Source: Acidobacteriota bacterium (GTDB lineage Bacteria; Acidobacteriota; Blastocatellia; UBA7656). From it: a DNA stretch of 64,000 nt. Position 1 is the stretch's first letter. Each line of letters begins with the position of its first letter. Made by a program: the position numbers and the translations under genes. Positions 9,388-18,432 of the stretch are shown here, one piece after another. Below the pieces are notes generated by a model. It had not been told where the DNA came from and searched no databases. It was given only the letters and a program-made list of their open reading frames with translations. The stretch is from assembly GCA_038040445.1 (NCBI GenBank), contig JBBPIG010000018.1, forward strand, positions 62,001 through 126,000, read 5' to 3'.

Positions 9388-9642
9388 ATGAGGACCCGCA
9401 AGCGAAAAGAGCTTGGTCAATACATCGTCTCCGATCCGGAGATTTGCGGTGGGGAACTGACATTCATAGGTACTCGAAAGTTCGTAAAGGACGTGCTTTA
9501 TATGTTGGCCAAGGGTTATGACTGGGACCGTATAATCTATGAATTCGATGGCCACATTAATCACGAGGCCATTGCCGAAGCGATAGATCTAGCTCGGCAA
9601 GCTTTGATCGACAAAACGGCGAAGCCGCGGCGCGCAGCATGA
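9388..9642 (+). CDS. DUF433 antitoxin (VapB45-like)
   Basis: 84-residue protein. The central part (DPEICGGELTFIGTRKFVKD, then a Y/W-rich helix and DGHINHEAIAEAIDLARQAL) matches the DUF433 winged-helix family. Those proteins are antitoxins for DUF5615 PIN-like toxins. They bind DNA at their own promoter and neutralise the partner. The ATG at 9388 follows a good ribosome site (AAGGAGCC). The stop overlaps the start of the next gene by ATGA (9639-9642), typical of translational coupling. A 29-bp palindromic mobile element lies directly upstream and may have changed the expression of the pair. Toxin-antitoxin function is inferred from family and arrangement. Confidence 0.82.
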   Translation: MRTRKRKELGQYIVSDPEICGGELTFIGTRKFVKDVLYMLAKGYDWDRIIYEFDGHINHEAIAEAIDLARQALIDKTAKPRRAA

Positions 9643-10025
9643 ACGTCCTTGATGAGAACATCGTGCGCGAGGAGCGCGAACACTTACAATCCTGGAACGT
9701 ACACTTTCGGCTGATCGGCGACGATCTTGGGCGGCTCGGGATGAAGGACCGCAATGAGATCATCCCTCTCTTGCACAATCTACGGCTGCCAACTTTCTTC
9801 ACTCGGGATCGGGATTTTTATCGACCGGACCTGCGCCACGCTGGATACTGTCTGGTATTCCTTGATGTTGCTCATGACGAAGCAGCACAATACATAAGTC
9901 GCTTCTTACGGCTTGCCTCCTTTCGCAGTCGGACTCAGCGAATGGGCAAAGTTGTTCGCGTGCGCCGAGGCGGAGTGAGCTACTGGCAGGTGGGCTCTGA
10001 AAAGCAAAGCGCGACTAGCTGGTAA
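9639..10025 (+). CDS. DUF5615 PIN-like toxin
   Basis: 128-residue protein paired with the upstream DUF433 gene by a 4-bp overlap. It begins MNVLDENI, the first acidic site of DUF5615 PIN-like nucleases. A second acidic patch FFTRDRDFYRPDLR follows near residues 63-76, matching the conserved T-x-D-x-DF motif. Toxins of this group are thought to be Mg-dependent ribonucleases held inactive by the DUF433 partner. The C-terminal 30 residues are basic and serine-rich and look like an extension beyond the fold. No catalytic residue is obviously missing. Confidence 0.78.
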   Translation: MNVLDENIVREEREHLQSWNVHFRLIGDDLGRLGMKDRNEIIPLLHNLRLPTFFTRDRDFYRPDLRHAGYCLVFLDVAHDEAAQYISRFLRLASFRSRTQRMGKVVRVRRGGVSYWQVGSEKQSATSW

Positions 10026-10149
10026 TGTCATCTGCCACTTGTCCGGTCGAGCGGTACGCAACAAGGTTGGCTAGGTTTTCAGACTAAGCGCCAACGGCTG
10101 TAGTCTAAGCCGTATGCAGAAGATTCCACCTGTAGCGAGGAAGTTGACT

Positions 10150-12225
10150 ATGAAACGAGAAAATAAAGGCTCCTTCAAGCTTGGATTCGCAACGCGCCGA
10201 GCTGCTTCGGCAGTGCTCGCGCTCGCAATCGCCGGAGCGCTCGCGCTTGGCGCGATCATGCCCGTCGTTGCCGATACCAAATCGAAGGCGGCCGGCTCCG
10301 CCCTCACCGCCGATCAAAAGATCATTCACCTGCTCAACCGGATTGGCTACGGCCCGCGTTCCGGCGACGTCGAGCGAGTCAAGCGAATGGGCATCGACAA
10401 GTACATCGATCTTCAGTTGCACCCGGACCGCGTAGACGATCCCGGCATAGAGGCGCGGCTGGCGAATTTTCCGTCGCTGCGCATGAGCCTTGCCGAGATT
10501 CAGCAGAAGTATCCGCCTCCGCAGTTGCTCGCGCGCCAACTCGGTCTGAAGCAGGGAAAGAACGCTCCGGTTCTACCTCCAGGCGAGGGGGCTGAGGAAA
10601 ACACAAAGCGCGAATACAGGCAGCAAGTGATGGCCTACTATCAGGAAAACAACCTCAGGCCACCTCAGTTTTTGCTGCAGGAGCTGCAAAGCCAGAAGAT
10701 CATCCGCGCGGCCTACAGCGAACGCCAGCTTCAGGAAGTGATGACCGATTTCTGGTTCAATCATTTCAATATCTTTTGGGCAAAGAACGCCGACCGCAAC
10801 CTGACCACCGATTATGAGATGAATGTCATCCGTCCGAACACGATGGGTACGTTCAAAGACTTGTTGATGGCGACGGCGAAGAGCCCGGCGATGCTGGTCT
10901 ACCTGGACAACTTTCAGTCGATGTCCCCGGATGCTCAACTGCCTCAGCGCCGGGGTGGCCAGCTTCAGCGCAGGCCTGGAGCGCTTGGGGGCGGACTGGG
11001 CAACCCGCGACGGGGTCAGACTTCAAACGATCCGATCTACCGGCAGCAACAAGTCGATCGCGAAATGCAGCGCGATCAAATGCGCGATCCCGATCAGATG
11101 ATCCAACAGCAGAGACAAGCGCCAGCCGCGAACGGGCTCAGGAAACGTAAGCCCGGCATTAACGAAAACTATGCTCGCGAGATCATGGAGCTTCATACGC
11201 TGGGGGTCGAGGGCGGCTACACTCAGAAGGATGTCCAGGAAGTGGCGCGCTGCTTGACCGGATGGACGCTCGATCGTCCGCGGCAGGGCACGCAGTTCGT
11301 CTTTCGAGCGTTTATGCACGACAACGGCGAGAAAATCGTGCTCGGCAAGAAGATTCCCGCGGGCGGTGGAATCAAAGATGGCGAGATGGTCGTCGACATC
11401 CTGGCCCATCATCCGAGCACCGCGAAGTTCATCTCGACCAAGCTGGTGCGCAAATTCGTTAGCGACACGCCGCCACAATCGCTTGTTGACCGGGTGACTG
11501 CGGTGTACACGAAGACGGACGGCGACATCCGCGAGATGCTGCGGACGATCATTACCTCGCCGGAGTTCAACACGAAGGAAGCTCATCGCGCTAAGATCAA
11601 GTCGCCTTTCGAGCTGGCGGTATCGGCCGTTCGTGCGCTGGGCGCCGATGTGACCGTACCGCTTCAGACCGCGCAGTTCATCGCGAAGATGGGCCAGCCG
11701 CTCTACTTGTATCAAGCGCCCACCGGCTATCCCGACAGGGCAGACCAGTGGGTCAACACCGGCGCATTGCTCGAGAGATTGAATTTTGGTCTGGCGCTAA
11801 CGACCAACAAACTCCGCGGCGCGTCGTTCGATGTGAAGCGTGCCGCCGGGGATGTTGAAATGTCGGATCGGCAACAGGTGATGGCGAAGGCGATTGCGTC
11901 GCTGTTGAACGGTGACGTTTCGCCGCAGACTCGAGCCGTCCTCGAGAAGCAGTTGAAAGAGGGCGTATCTGTGAAGGGTGAACTCGGCGCTGTGCCGCCG
12001 ATTCCCACGGGCGATGATGTGATGGCCGAGAATTCCATGGAAGCCCTGCCTCCGACCCAGGGCGCCGGCAAGGGACAAAAAGGCATCGGCAACCCCGAGC
12101 AAATGGAACGGCGGTTCGGAGTGCGCGCGAATCTGCGTCCTCAGATCGCGATGTCGGGGGACGACCTCGAGAGCGCAAAGGCATTCGGTCTTGTGCTCGG
12201 CTCGCCGGAGTTCCAAAGAAGATAA
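10150..12225 (+). CDS. DUF1800 family exported protein
   Basis: 691-residue DUF1800 protein, an abundant acidobacterial and planctomycete family of unknown biochemical role. It is nearly always encoded next to a DUF1501 protein, as here. The start at 10150 is preferred to ATG 10114 because GAGGAAG precedes it and the protein then opens with a basic segment and a hydrophobic helix (residues about 19-40) consistent with a signal peptide. Family marks include HLLNRIGYGPR, FWFNHFNIFW and NENYAREIMELHTLG. Between about residues 265 and 335 there is a Q/R/G-rich low-complexity insert not expected in the core fold. The gene is followed after 85 bp by DUF1501 and is probably co-transcribed with it. 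Confidence 0.9.
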   Translation: MKRENKGSFKLGFATRRAASAVLALAIAGALALGAIMPVVADTKSKAAGSALTADQKIIHLLNRIGYGPRSGDVERVKRMGIDKYIDLQLHPDRVDDPGIEARLANFPSLRMSLAEIQQKYPPPQLLARQLGLKQGKNAPVLPPGEGAEENTKREYRQQVMAYYQENNLRPPQFLLQELQSQKIIRAAYSERQLQEVMTDFWFNHFNIFWAKNADRNLTTDYEMNVIRPNTMGTFKDLLMATAKSPAMLVYLDNFQSMSPDAQLPQRRGGQLQRRPGALGGGLGNPRRGQTSNDPIYRQQQVDREMQRDQMRDPDQMIQQQRQAPAANGLRKRKPGINENYAREIMELHTLGVEGGYTQKDVQEVARCLTGWTLDRPRQGTQFVFRAFMHDNGEKIVLGKKIPAGGGIKDGEMVVDILAHHPSTAKFISTKLVRKFVSDTPPQSLVDRVTAVYTKTDGDIREMLRTIITSPEFNTKEAHRAKIKSPFELAVSAVRALGADVTVPLQTAQFIAKMGQPLYLYQAPTGYPDRADQWVNTGALLERLNFGLALTTNKLRGASFDVKRAAGDVEMSDRQQVMAKAIASLLNGDVSPQTRAVLEKQLKEGVSVKGELGAVPPIPTGDDVMAENSMEALPPTQGAGKGQKGIGNPEQMERRFGVRANLRPQIAMSGDDLESAKAFGLVLGSPEFQRR

Positions 12226-12229
12226 GAAG

Positions 12230-12294
12230 GTTCAGGGTTCCGGGTTCAGAGTTCAGGGTTCCGAACCCTGAACTCTAAACTCTGAACCCTGAAC
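12230..12294. repeat. Inverted repeat between DUF1800 and DUF1501
   Basis: About 32 bp of GGTTC/AGAGTTCAGG-type sequence followed at once by its near-perfect inverse (family K). It would form a long hairpin in the transcript between two genes that are probably co-transcribed. It has no T-run, so complete termination is not expected; it could stabilise or attenuate the message. Confidence 0.7.
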
Positions 12295-12310
12295 GAGTGG
12301 AGTAAGAACC

Positions 12311-13576
12311 ATGGCAGTAACACGAAGACTCTTTCTCAAATCATCGGGGGTGGCGCTGGCGAGCTTTGCTGCCACGCCCTCGTTCTTGAAGCGCGCGGTG
12401 TTGGCGCAAACAGCCGGCATTACGGGCAAGGACCGCCCAATTATCATCGCGATCTTTCAACGAGGCGCCATGGATGGAATCTCGGCGGTGATTCCATTCG
12501 GCGATAAGAGCTACTACAGCGTTCGCCCAAATATCGCGATACCGGCGCCGAAGAGCGGGAACCCGGACGCGGCGCTCGATCTGGACGGCTATTTCGCGCT
12601 TCATCCGCAGCTCGCGCCGTTCAAGGCGATCTACGACGAAGGCCATCTTGCCATCGTTCACGCGGTAGGCTCGCCCGACAACACCCGATCGCACTTCGAC
12701 GCGCAGGACTATATGGAATCGGCGACGCCCGGCAATAAGGGCACGGCCGACGGTTGGCTGAATCGTTACATGCAGGCGAAGAAGGACCCGAAGGCAACGT
12801 CCTTTCGCGCGGTGTCTTTCACCGCGAACCTGCCGCGAACGATGCTCGGCCCGGCGCCCGCGATTGCCCTGACCAATATCGGAGACTTCGGAGTGCGCGC
12901 AGGGCAAGGAAACAGCCAGGTGGCGAAGGGCTTCGAGGCGCTTTACTCACAGGGTATGGGCGATGCGCTGCACGGGACCGGCAAAGAAGCCTTCGAAGCA
13001 GTGAAGATGTTGAAGAAGGCGAACCCACAGCAATACCAGGCGGCAAACGGCGCCAACTATCCTCGGTCGCCCTTTGGGAATTCGCTGCTTCAAATCGCGC
13101 AGTTGATCAAGTCCGACGTCGGCGTCGAAGTCGCATTCACCGACGTTGGCGGCTGGGACACACACGCTAATCAAGGAAGCTCTCGCGGACAGTTGGCGAA
13201 CCGTTTACAGGACTTGAGTCAGGGCATCGGCGCTCTGTACAAGGATCTTGGCGATCGCATGCGAAACATCGTGATCCTGACTATGACCGAGTTCGGCCGC
13301 ACGATCAGGCAGAACGGCTCGGGCGGAACCGATCACGGGCACGCGAGCTGTTTGTTCGTGGCCGGCGGCCCGGTGAAGGGTGGCAAGGTCTACTGCAAGT
13401 GGCCGGGGCTTGCGACTGAGCAGTTGTACGAAGGCCGAGACCTCGCGCTAACCACCGACTTCCGCGATGTGTTTTCGGAGATCGCCGCGCGTCACCTGGG
13501 GGCGAGCAACCTGAACGGGATCTTCCCGGGCTTCAACGCGAGTCCGTCGAACTTCCGCGGATTCATTCGCGCATAG
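12311..13576 (+). CDS. DUF1501 family exported protein
   Basis: 421-residue DUF1501 protein (alkaline-phosphatase/sulfatase-like fold). The N-terminus MAVTRRLFLKSSGVALASF is a twin-arginine signal (RRLFLK) leading to a cleavage-like ATPSFLKRAVLAQ region. Conserved features include FQRGAMDGISAVIPFGD, HAVGSPDNTRSHFDAQDYME, DVGGWDTHANQG and TMTEFGRTIRQNGSGGTDHG. The last two are typical metal-site-like D/H clusters of the family. It sits 85 bp after DUF1800, separated by a hairpin repeat. The pair is thought to act together in the cell envelope, but no activity has been assigned. A perfect 8-bp stem-loop lies 55 bp downstream. Confidence 0.92.
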   Translation: MAVTRRLFLKSSGVALASFAATPSFLKRAVLAQTAGITGKDRPIIIAIFQRGAMDGISAVIPFGDKSYYSVRPNIAIPAPKSGNPDAALDLDGYFALHPQLAPFKAIYDEGHLAIVHAVGSPDNTRSHFDAQDYMESATPGNKGTADGWLNRYMQAKKDPKATSFRAVSFTANLPRTMLGPAPAIALTNIGDFGVRAGQGNSQVAKGFEALYSQGMGDALHGTGKEAFEAVKMLKKANPQQYQAANGANYPRSPFGNSLLQIAQLIKSDVGVEVAFTDVGGWDTHANQGSSRGQLANRLQDLSQGIGALYKDLGDRMRNIVILTMTEFGRTIRQNGSGGTDHGHASCLFVAGGPVKGGKVYCKWPGLATEQLYEGRDLALTTDFRDVFSEIAARHLGASNLNGIFPGFNASPSNFRGFIRA

Positions 13577-13630
13577 TAGCGTAAGCTGCCAGTTTGCGCC
13601 TTGACTGTCACTCACTGATTATTAGCGGCG

Positions 13631-13650
13631 GAGGGCTCACGAGAGCCCTC
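13631..13650 (+). terminator. Stem-loop after DUF1501
   Basis: Perfect 8-bp stem GAGGGCTC/GAGCCCTC with an ACGA loop. The tail is CTTGTC rather than a clean U-run. It probably ends the DUF1800-DUF1501 transcript, but it could also be the leader of the VWA gene starting at 13675. Confidence 0.45.
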
Positions 13651-13674
13651 TTGTCGCATGAGCCAAGCCCGAGC

Positions 13675-14699
13675 ATGAACTTCCGTCAAACAGCCCTCGC
13701 GACGTGTATCGTTCTGGCAAGCTTTATCGGCCCGCCCTCAACCCTCGCGCAAGAAAAACAGAGCGACAACCCCATCAAAGTTCAAACTACTCTGGTAAGT
13801 GGCAGGGCAGATATATTCCCGGGTTGAAGCTTTCAGACTTCAAGTTGTATCAGGACCGGATCGAGCAAACCATCGCGGTATTCGAGGCCTCGGAAGAACC
13901 GCTCAACATAGCGTTGCTCCTCGATACAAGCAGAAGCACCGAACAGGTTTTAGACGACATAAAGAAGGACGCCGCCAACTTTCTCAAAGAGCTGAGGCCA
14001 CAAGACCGCGCGATGGTTATCAGCTTTGACTACGATGTGCACGTGCTGAGCGTGCTGACTTCGGATCGAAACGCGTTGGAGCGCGCGATCAAGAATGCCG
14101 GGATTGGCGAACAGGTAGGGACCCTGCTGCGCGACGCTGTGGCCGTGGTGATCGAACGGCACTTCAAACGCGTTGAGGGCCGCAAAGCGATAATCTTGCT
14201 GACCGACGGAAAAGACCACGGAAGTCGCATTGACGAGCAAGAACTGTTGGATGAGGCCGCTGAGTCGGGCGCGATGGTTTATCCGATTTTCTTCGAGACA
14301 GGCTTCCCACGCCGAGGTTGGAACGGGCCACCGTTTCAGTTTCCGCGGGGCAGGCGCGGCGGATGGGGAAGACGCGATCGGTTTCCGCCTGTGCAACGCC
14401 CTCAACCAAGCGAGCGGCGGCGCCGCGTCGAGATGAAGAACGAGGAAGCGATGAGTTTCCTGACCGATCTTTCTGAGGTCTCCGCGGGACGTTTTTACAG
14501 CAGCGAGGTCTCGGACTTGAAGAAGACCTTCAAGCTGGTTGCCGACGAGCTTCGTCATCAGTATCGGCTGGGCTTTTATCCCGGCGCCGCCAAGGCTGAT
14601 GGGCAACGTCATGTGTTGCGGGTTCAGGTCAACAACCCGGATGCGGTGGTGAGGGCGCGGCGAAGCTATCACGCTGCGAGTTTCGCAAATGGGTCCTGA
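13675..14699 (+). pseudogene. VWFA-related acidobacterial protein, frameshifted near N-terminus
   Basis: The reading frame from ATG 13675 encodes a signal peptide and the family entry strand (IKVQTTLV), then reaches a stop after SGRADIFPG (13825-13827). A second frame resumes the family sequence at once with QGRYIPGLKLSDFKLYQDR and runs to 14699. This continuation has the VWA MIDAS motif DTSRS (DxSxS) and a TDGKDHGSR loop, as in VWFA-related acidobacterial proteins. In intact relatives about ten residues (a strand plus S/T-D-R) separate LVS from GRY. The data fit loss of 3n+1 bases just after the GTAAGT at about 13795-13800. A P/R/G-rich loop near 14320-14410 is also unusual. A sequencing error cannot be excluded, but a one-base error alone would not supply the missing strand. 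Confidence 0.75.
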
Positions 14700-14784
14700 T
14701 CTGAAACCCGACGCGGAACCCGGGTTCATTTCGGCCAAAAGAACGACGTTGTAGTCGGCGGATCGTTTGCAGTACAGTTGCCTT

Positions 14785-15027
14785 ATGACAACGGCCTACG
14801 ATGAACTTCTTAACCGGGCCAGAAGGCTCTCTCCAGAGGAGAGAGTACGGCTCGCGGACGCACTGCTCGAAGAGGAACTGGGCTTCGGCATGTGGCAGAG
14901 CCGCGCTGACGTTCAAGACGCGGCTGGGTACGTCGAGCGGATTCGGAAAGAGTCGATGCGCGCGCCGAATGGTGGATTGAAGGATCCGGACGAATTCCTG
15001 AACGAGGTTGAAGCCTTCGATGAGTGA
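14785..15027 (+). CDS. Antitoxin-like protein of a VapBC-type pair
   Basis: 80-residue acidic protein starting at ATG 14785. The helix-turn-like opening YDELLNRARRLSPEERVRLA is typical of small addiction-module antitoxins that read L-S-P-E-E-R-x-x-L-A-D. It overlaps the start of the PIN toxin by 8 bp (15020-15027), so the two are translationally coupled. The C-terminal half is probably the toxin-binding tail. DNA binding at its own promoter is expected for the group but no operator was identified. Confidence 0.72.
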   Translation: MTTAYDELLNRARRLSPEERVRLADALLEEELGFGMWQSRADVQDAAGYVERIRKESMRAPNGGLKDPDEFLNEVEAFDE

Positions 15028-15418
15028 GCCCGCTTGGCTGGAGCTTAGAAGCGCGCTCGTTGACACCGGGGTCTTCATACTTTGGTATCGTGGCGATGCC
15101 CGGGCCAGGCGGTTCTTCCGAAACCAACACACCATAATCTACTACAGCAAGGTGGTCCGGAAAGAACTACTCCGGCCGCCCATCAGCGATTCCGAGCGGC
15201 GTCGCATTCTGGCGTTGCTTCGAACGATGAGGTTAATCAACCCCGACCTTCAGATTGCGGCTGCTTATAGTGATCTGTTGGGACGGTATCCCTATCTTCG
15301 AGATCATCTCGCCGGCGCGCTGATCGCAGCGACTGCCTGGGCGAAGAACCTTCCGATCGTTACTGTGAATCGTCGACACTTTGACCCAATAGCTGAGATC
15401 GAGGTCATTTCCTTCTGA
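15020..15418 (+). CDS. PIN-domain toxin (VapC-like)
   Basis: 132-residue PIN domain. Acidic positions expected for a metal-dependent ribonuclease are present: ALVDTGVF (residues 12-19), VVRKELLRPP (about 45-54) and a C-terminal HLAGALIAATAWAKNLPIVT segment followed by NRRHFDP. The start ATG at 15020 lies inside the antitoxin gene. The usual D-x-x-IAA near the C-terminus appears as HLAGALIAA, so the acidic residue normally seen there is not obvious. This may reduce activity or reflect a divergent subfamily. Confidence 0.72.
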   Translation: MSEPAWLELRSALVDTGVFILWYRGDARARRFFRNQHTIIYYSKVVRKELLRPPISDSERRRILALLRTMRLINPDLQIAAAYSDLLGRYPYLRDHLAGALIAATAWAKNLPIVTVNRRHFDPIAEIEVISF

Positions 15419-15520
15419 ACTTCTATTGCGCGTTCAAGGCGACAGCGGCTATTCTCTGCTCGCTGTGCGTGGCCAGAGCTGACGACGCTGGTCCAGACTT
15501 ATTAAGAAAGAGGTTATGCG

Positions 15521-16285
15521 ATGCAAGCAAAGATAGCAGCAGTTCGCGACGCAGTCTCAACCGAAGAATGGCAAGCGCGGGTGGATCTGGCCGCCGCGTA
15601 TCGGCTGGCAGCCCATTTCGGATGGGACGATTTGATCTTCACCCACATCTCCGCGCGAGTGCCCGGACCCGACCACCACTTCTTGATCAACCCCTATGGA
15701 CTGATGTTCGATGAGATCACCGCGTCCAGCCTTGTTAAGATCGGTCTCGATGGCAACAAGGCGATGGAGAGCCCTTACTCTATCAATCCGGCTGGCTTCA
15801 CGATTCACAGCGCGGTCCACGCGGCTCGCGAAGACGCGTTGTGCGTGATGCACCTTCATACGCGGCACGGCGTCGCCATTTCCGCCAAGAAGCACGGGCT
15901 GCTCCCGATTTCGCAACAGTCGTTGTTCGCGCTCGCCTCGATCGCCTATCACAACTACGAAGGCCTCGCGTTGAATGAAGACGAGAAGCCCCGGCTGGTC
16001 ACCGACCTCGGCGACAAGAACAACCTGATACTGCGCAACCATGGCTTGCTGACGATCGGCACGAACGCCGCCGAAGCATTCCTGGGCATGTATAACCTCG
16101 AGCGCGCCTGCGAGATTCAGCTACTCGCCGAGTCCGGCGGCGCCGAGCTTGTGCAAATAGCGAAGCCGATACTCGACGGTATTACCGCCCAGGTGAAGGT
16201 TGTTACCAAAGGCATTGGAGCCGATCTGGTTTGGCCGGGACTTTTGCGAAAGCTGGACAAGATTGATCCATCATATCGCGACTGA
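15521..16285 (+). CDS. Class II aldolase/adducin family protein
   Basis: 254-residue cytosolic protein of the class II aldolase/adducin (FucA/AraD-like) fold. Zinc ligands expected for the family are visible as MHLHTRHG (residues about 110-117) and NHGLLTIG near residue 174. The opening helix [25 protein letters not shown] also matches the group, including adducin-head-like and sugar-phosphate aldolase members. The substrate cannot be told from sequence. It is preceded by a weak AAGAGG leader. It is followed on the same strand by a sulfatase, separated by a large hairpin repeat, so co-transcription is possible but not shown. Confidence 0.85.
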   Translation: MQAKIAAVRDAVSTEEWQARVDLAAAYRLAAHFGWDDLIFTHISARVPGPDHHFLINPYGLMFDEITASSLVKIGLDGNKAMESPYSINPAGFTIHSAVHAAREDALCVMHLHTRHGVAISAKKHGLLPISQQSLFALASIAYHNYEGLALNEDEKPRLVTDLGDKNNLILRNHGLLTIGTNAAEAFLGMYNLERACEIQLLAESGGAELVQIAKPILDGITAQVKVVTKGIGADLVWPGLLRKLDKIDPSYRD

Positions 16286-16381
16286 CCTGGGAGCGCAGGC
16301 ATCCTGCCTGCCTCTTTCTCCTAATGGCCATTTCTCTTTCCCCATAACGCCGGGCAGGCAGGGATGCCTGCGCTCCCAGGT
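16285..16381. repeat. Family C inverted hairpin pair
   Basis: Two facing copies (16285-16312 and 16352-16381) of a unit that reads ACCTGGGAGCGCAGGCATCC and continues into TGCCTGCC. Each arm contains its own hairpin (GCAGGCA with TGCCTGC), so the whole resembles a REPIN. It lies between the aldolase-like gene and the sulfatase. A single copy of the same unit occurs at 26032-26073. Confidence 0.8.
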
Positions 16382-16409
16382 CGCGCTCCCAGGCACGCTC
16401 CAAGGAAGG

Positions 16410-17783
16410 ATGACCAAGCTCAGAACCCGAAGCCTCCTGGTGCTTGCCATTAGCCTGACGCTATGGCCGCTGTCCGAGCAGCGAGCCTCCGCGCAACGGC
16501 GGCCAAACATCATCTTCATCTATGCGGACGACATGGGCTACGGCGACGTAGGCTGCTACGGCGCCAAGTCGATCAAGACCCCGAATCTCGATCGAATGGC
16601 CGCGCAGGGTTTGCGACTCACCAGCTTCTATTCTGTCTCGCCGGTCTGCACCCCCTCCCGCGCCGCGCTTATGACCGGACGCTACGCGGCCAGGATGGGC
16701 ATCGATCAAATGCGGTTGCGGAACGTGCTGTTTCCGTCCGACAAGACCGGCCTGCCTCAGTCTGAAACAACCGTCGCTCGAGCGCTGAAGGACCGAGGTT
16801 ACCAAACGGCTTGCATCGGTAAGTGGCATCTGGGGCATGTTAGTCCCCACCGCCCGGTCGATCACGGCTTCGATTACTACTTCGGTATTCCCTATAGCAA
16901 CGACATGAGCCCGACTCCAATTGTGCGCAATGGTGACGTGGTCGAGGAACCAGCGAAACAGGACACGCTCACCCGCCGCTACACGGAAGAGGCGATCGGC
17001 TTCATCGAGCGCGCACGAGGAGTGCCGTTCCTTCTCTATCTGGCGCACAACATGCCACACATCCCGTTGCACGCGTCGGCTCAGTTCAAAGGAAAGTCCG
17101 CCGCCGGGCTCTATGGCGACGTCATCGAGGAGTTGGATTGGAGCGTAGGTGAAATTCTGAAAGCGTTGAAGCGATTCGGGCTTGATCGCGACACAATCGT
17201 CTTCTTCGCCAGCGACAATGGCCCGTGGTATCAGGGCAGCGCCGGACCGCTGCGTGGGCGCAAGGGGTGGACTTACGATGGCGGCGTGCGCGTGCCCGGC
17301 ATCGTGCGTTGGCCGGGACACATCCCGCCGGGCCGAGTCTCCGATGAAGCGGTTTCCACGATTGATTTCTTTCCGGCCGCGCTGGCGCTGGCGGGTGAGA
17401 AAAACATTGCCGCCGCATCGAACCAGCCGTTGGACGGCAAGAATGTTCTGCCGTTCTTGCTTGGACAGGAGAAGAAGCGCCCTGAGAATCTCTACCTTTT
17501 CTTTGACGGCCCATACCTTCAAACGGCGCGCGCCGGGCGTTGGAAGATTCACGTCGCGCGCTGGAACATTCCGCGATACACGGCGGCTTCGGGCCAGCAG
17601 AAGAACATGCGGCTGGCGAAGGCGGAACTCTTTGACATGAATGCCGACCTGGGCGAGAGCTACGATGTCGCGGCGGAGCAGGCGAGTATAGTCAGGGAGC
17701 TCAAAACGCGGATCATTGCGGCGCTGCGGACGTTTCCAACGGAGATTCAGTCAGCGAACGCGGAACTGCTCGAGGCACAGTAA
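16410..17783 (+). CDS. Secreted type I sulfatase
   Basis: 457-residue sulfatase starting at ATG 16410 behind AAGGAAGG. A hydrophobic signal peptide (residues about 8-28) ends near ASAQ. The fold opens with [15 protein letters not shown], giving the two metal-binding aspartates. The signature [14 protein letters not shown] holds the Cys that a formylglycine-generating enzyme would convert to the catalytic residue. GKWHLGH and FFASDNGPW supply further metal and sulfate contacts. It resembles arylsulfatases and N-acetylgalactosamine-6-sulfatases; the exact substrate is unknown. No maturation enzyme is encoded in the window. Confidence 0.92.
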   Translation: MTKLRTRSLLVLAISLTLWPLSEQRASAQRRPNIIFIYADDMGYGDVGCYGAKSIKTPNLDRMAAQGLRLTSFYSVSPVCTPSRAALMTGRYAARMGIDQMRLRNVLFPSDKTGLPQSETTVARALKDRGYQTACIGKWHLGHVSPHRPVDHGFDYYFGIPYSNDMSPTPIVRNGDVVEEPAKQDTLTRRYTEEAIGFIERARGVPFLLYLAHNMPHIPLHASAQFKGKSAAGLYGDVIEELDWSVGEILKALKRFGLDRDTIVFFASDNGPWYQGSAGPLRGRKGWTYDGGVRVPGIVRWPGHIPPGRVSDEAVSTIDFFPAALALAGEKNIAAASNQPLDGKNVLPFLLGQEKKRPENLYLFFDGPYLQTARAGRWKIHVARWNIPRYTAASGQQKNMRLAKAELFDMNADLGESYDVAAEQASIVRELKTRIIAALRTFPTEIQSANAELLEAQ

Positions 17784-17803
17784 GGTTCTCGTAAAGGTAA
17801 AGT

Positions 17804-18403
17804 ATGTTCCAACTACGAAGTCGATCACGCTTCCTGGTGGTAGTGCTTAGCTTTTGGTTAATGTCCTGCGGCATGGCCTTCGGGCAAGACCGGCCCCATT
17901 CGCAACAAACGCCGTTCCGCGGTGGAATCAATCAGGTCAAAGATCCCGATCGTCCTCGGCCCGTGCGCAACGATGTGGCCCAGCCGGGAGAAGAGATCGT
18001 CACTCTGCGCTACTTCAAGATCAAGAAGGGCAGCTTCGATGAGTTTCTCAAAGCGAGCGTCGACGGCGTTTGGCCCTACTTCGAGAAGCTCGGCAGCCGG
18101 GTGATCGGCATGTGGAAGGTGATCACGCCCGCCGGCGTTGACGGTGCGCCGTCGACCGAGAACAAAGACTACGACGAGGTTTATCTATCGACGCGATACG
18201 CCAGCCTCGAGCATTGGAAGGCGTCGCGTGACGGGGTGCTTCACGGCGGGAACGGGCCTGATTGGGTGAAGTGCAAGGCAGCGCTCGACCGGCGAGCTGC
18301 GCTCACCATTTCTACCAACGTCATCTTCCTCAAAGGGCTGATGGCGCCGGGTGGACCTTACTTCATGCCCGGCCTGAGCGAAACGTACGAGAAGCCGAAA
18401 TAA
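17804..18403 (+). CDS. Exported NIPSNAP-like protein
   Basis: 199-residue protein with a signal peptide (hydrophobic core about residues 9-25, ending FGQ). After a proline-rich linker, the region ETVTLRYF-like EIVTLRYFKIKKGSFDEFLK followed by a W and YDEVYLSTRYASLEHWKASR has the spacing of NIPSNAP/dimeric alpha-beta barrel domains. Such domains often bind small ligands. The gene begins 20 bp after the sulfatase and is probably in the same transcript. No catalytic residue can be named. Confidence 0.6.
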   Translation: MFQLRSRSRFLVVVLSFWLMSCGMAFGQDRPHSQQTPFRGGINQVKDPDRPRPVRNDVAQPGEEIVTLRYFKIKKGSFDEFLKASVDGVWPYFEKLGSRVIGMWKVITPAGVDGAPSTENKDYDEVYLSTRYASLEHWKASRDGVLHGGNGPDWVKCKAALDRRAALTISTNVIFLKGLMAPGGPYFMPGLSETYEKPK

Positions 18404-18432
18404 ATCGAGTTGGTCCTGTCAACATCTAGGAC

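Noticed and set aside
10105-14738. Long minus-strand frames opposite the DUF1800, DUF1501 and VWA genes
   Set aside because: GC-rich antisense shadows; the plus-strand proteins have recognised motifs and ribosome sites.
15020-15418. Calling this PIN toxin inactive because the usual third acidic residue is not obvious
   Set aside because: Alignment by eye is not reliable enough; it is noted as uncertain in the feature instead.
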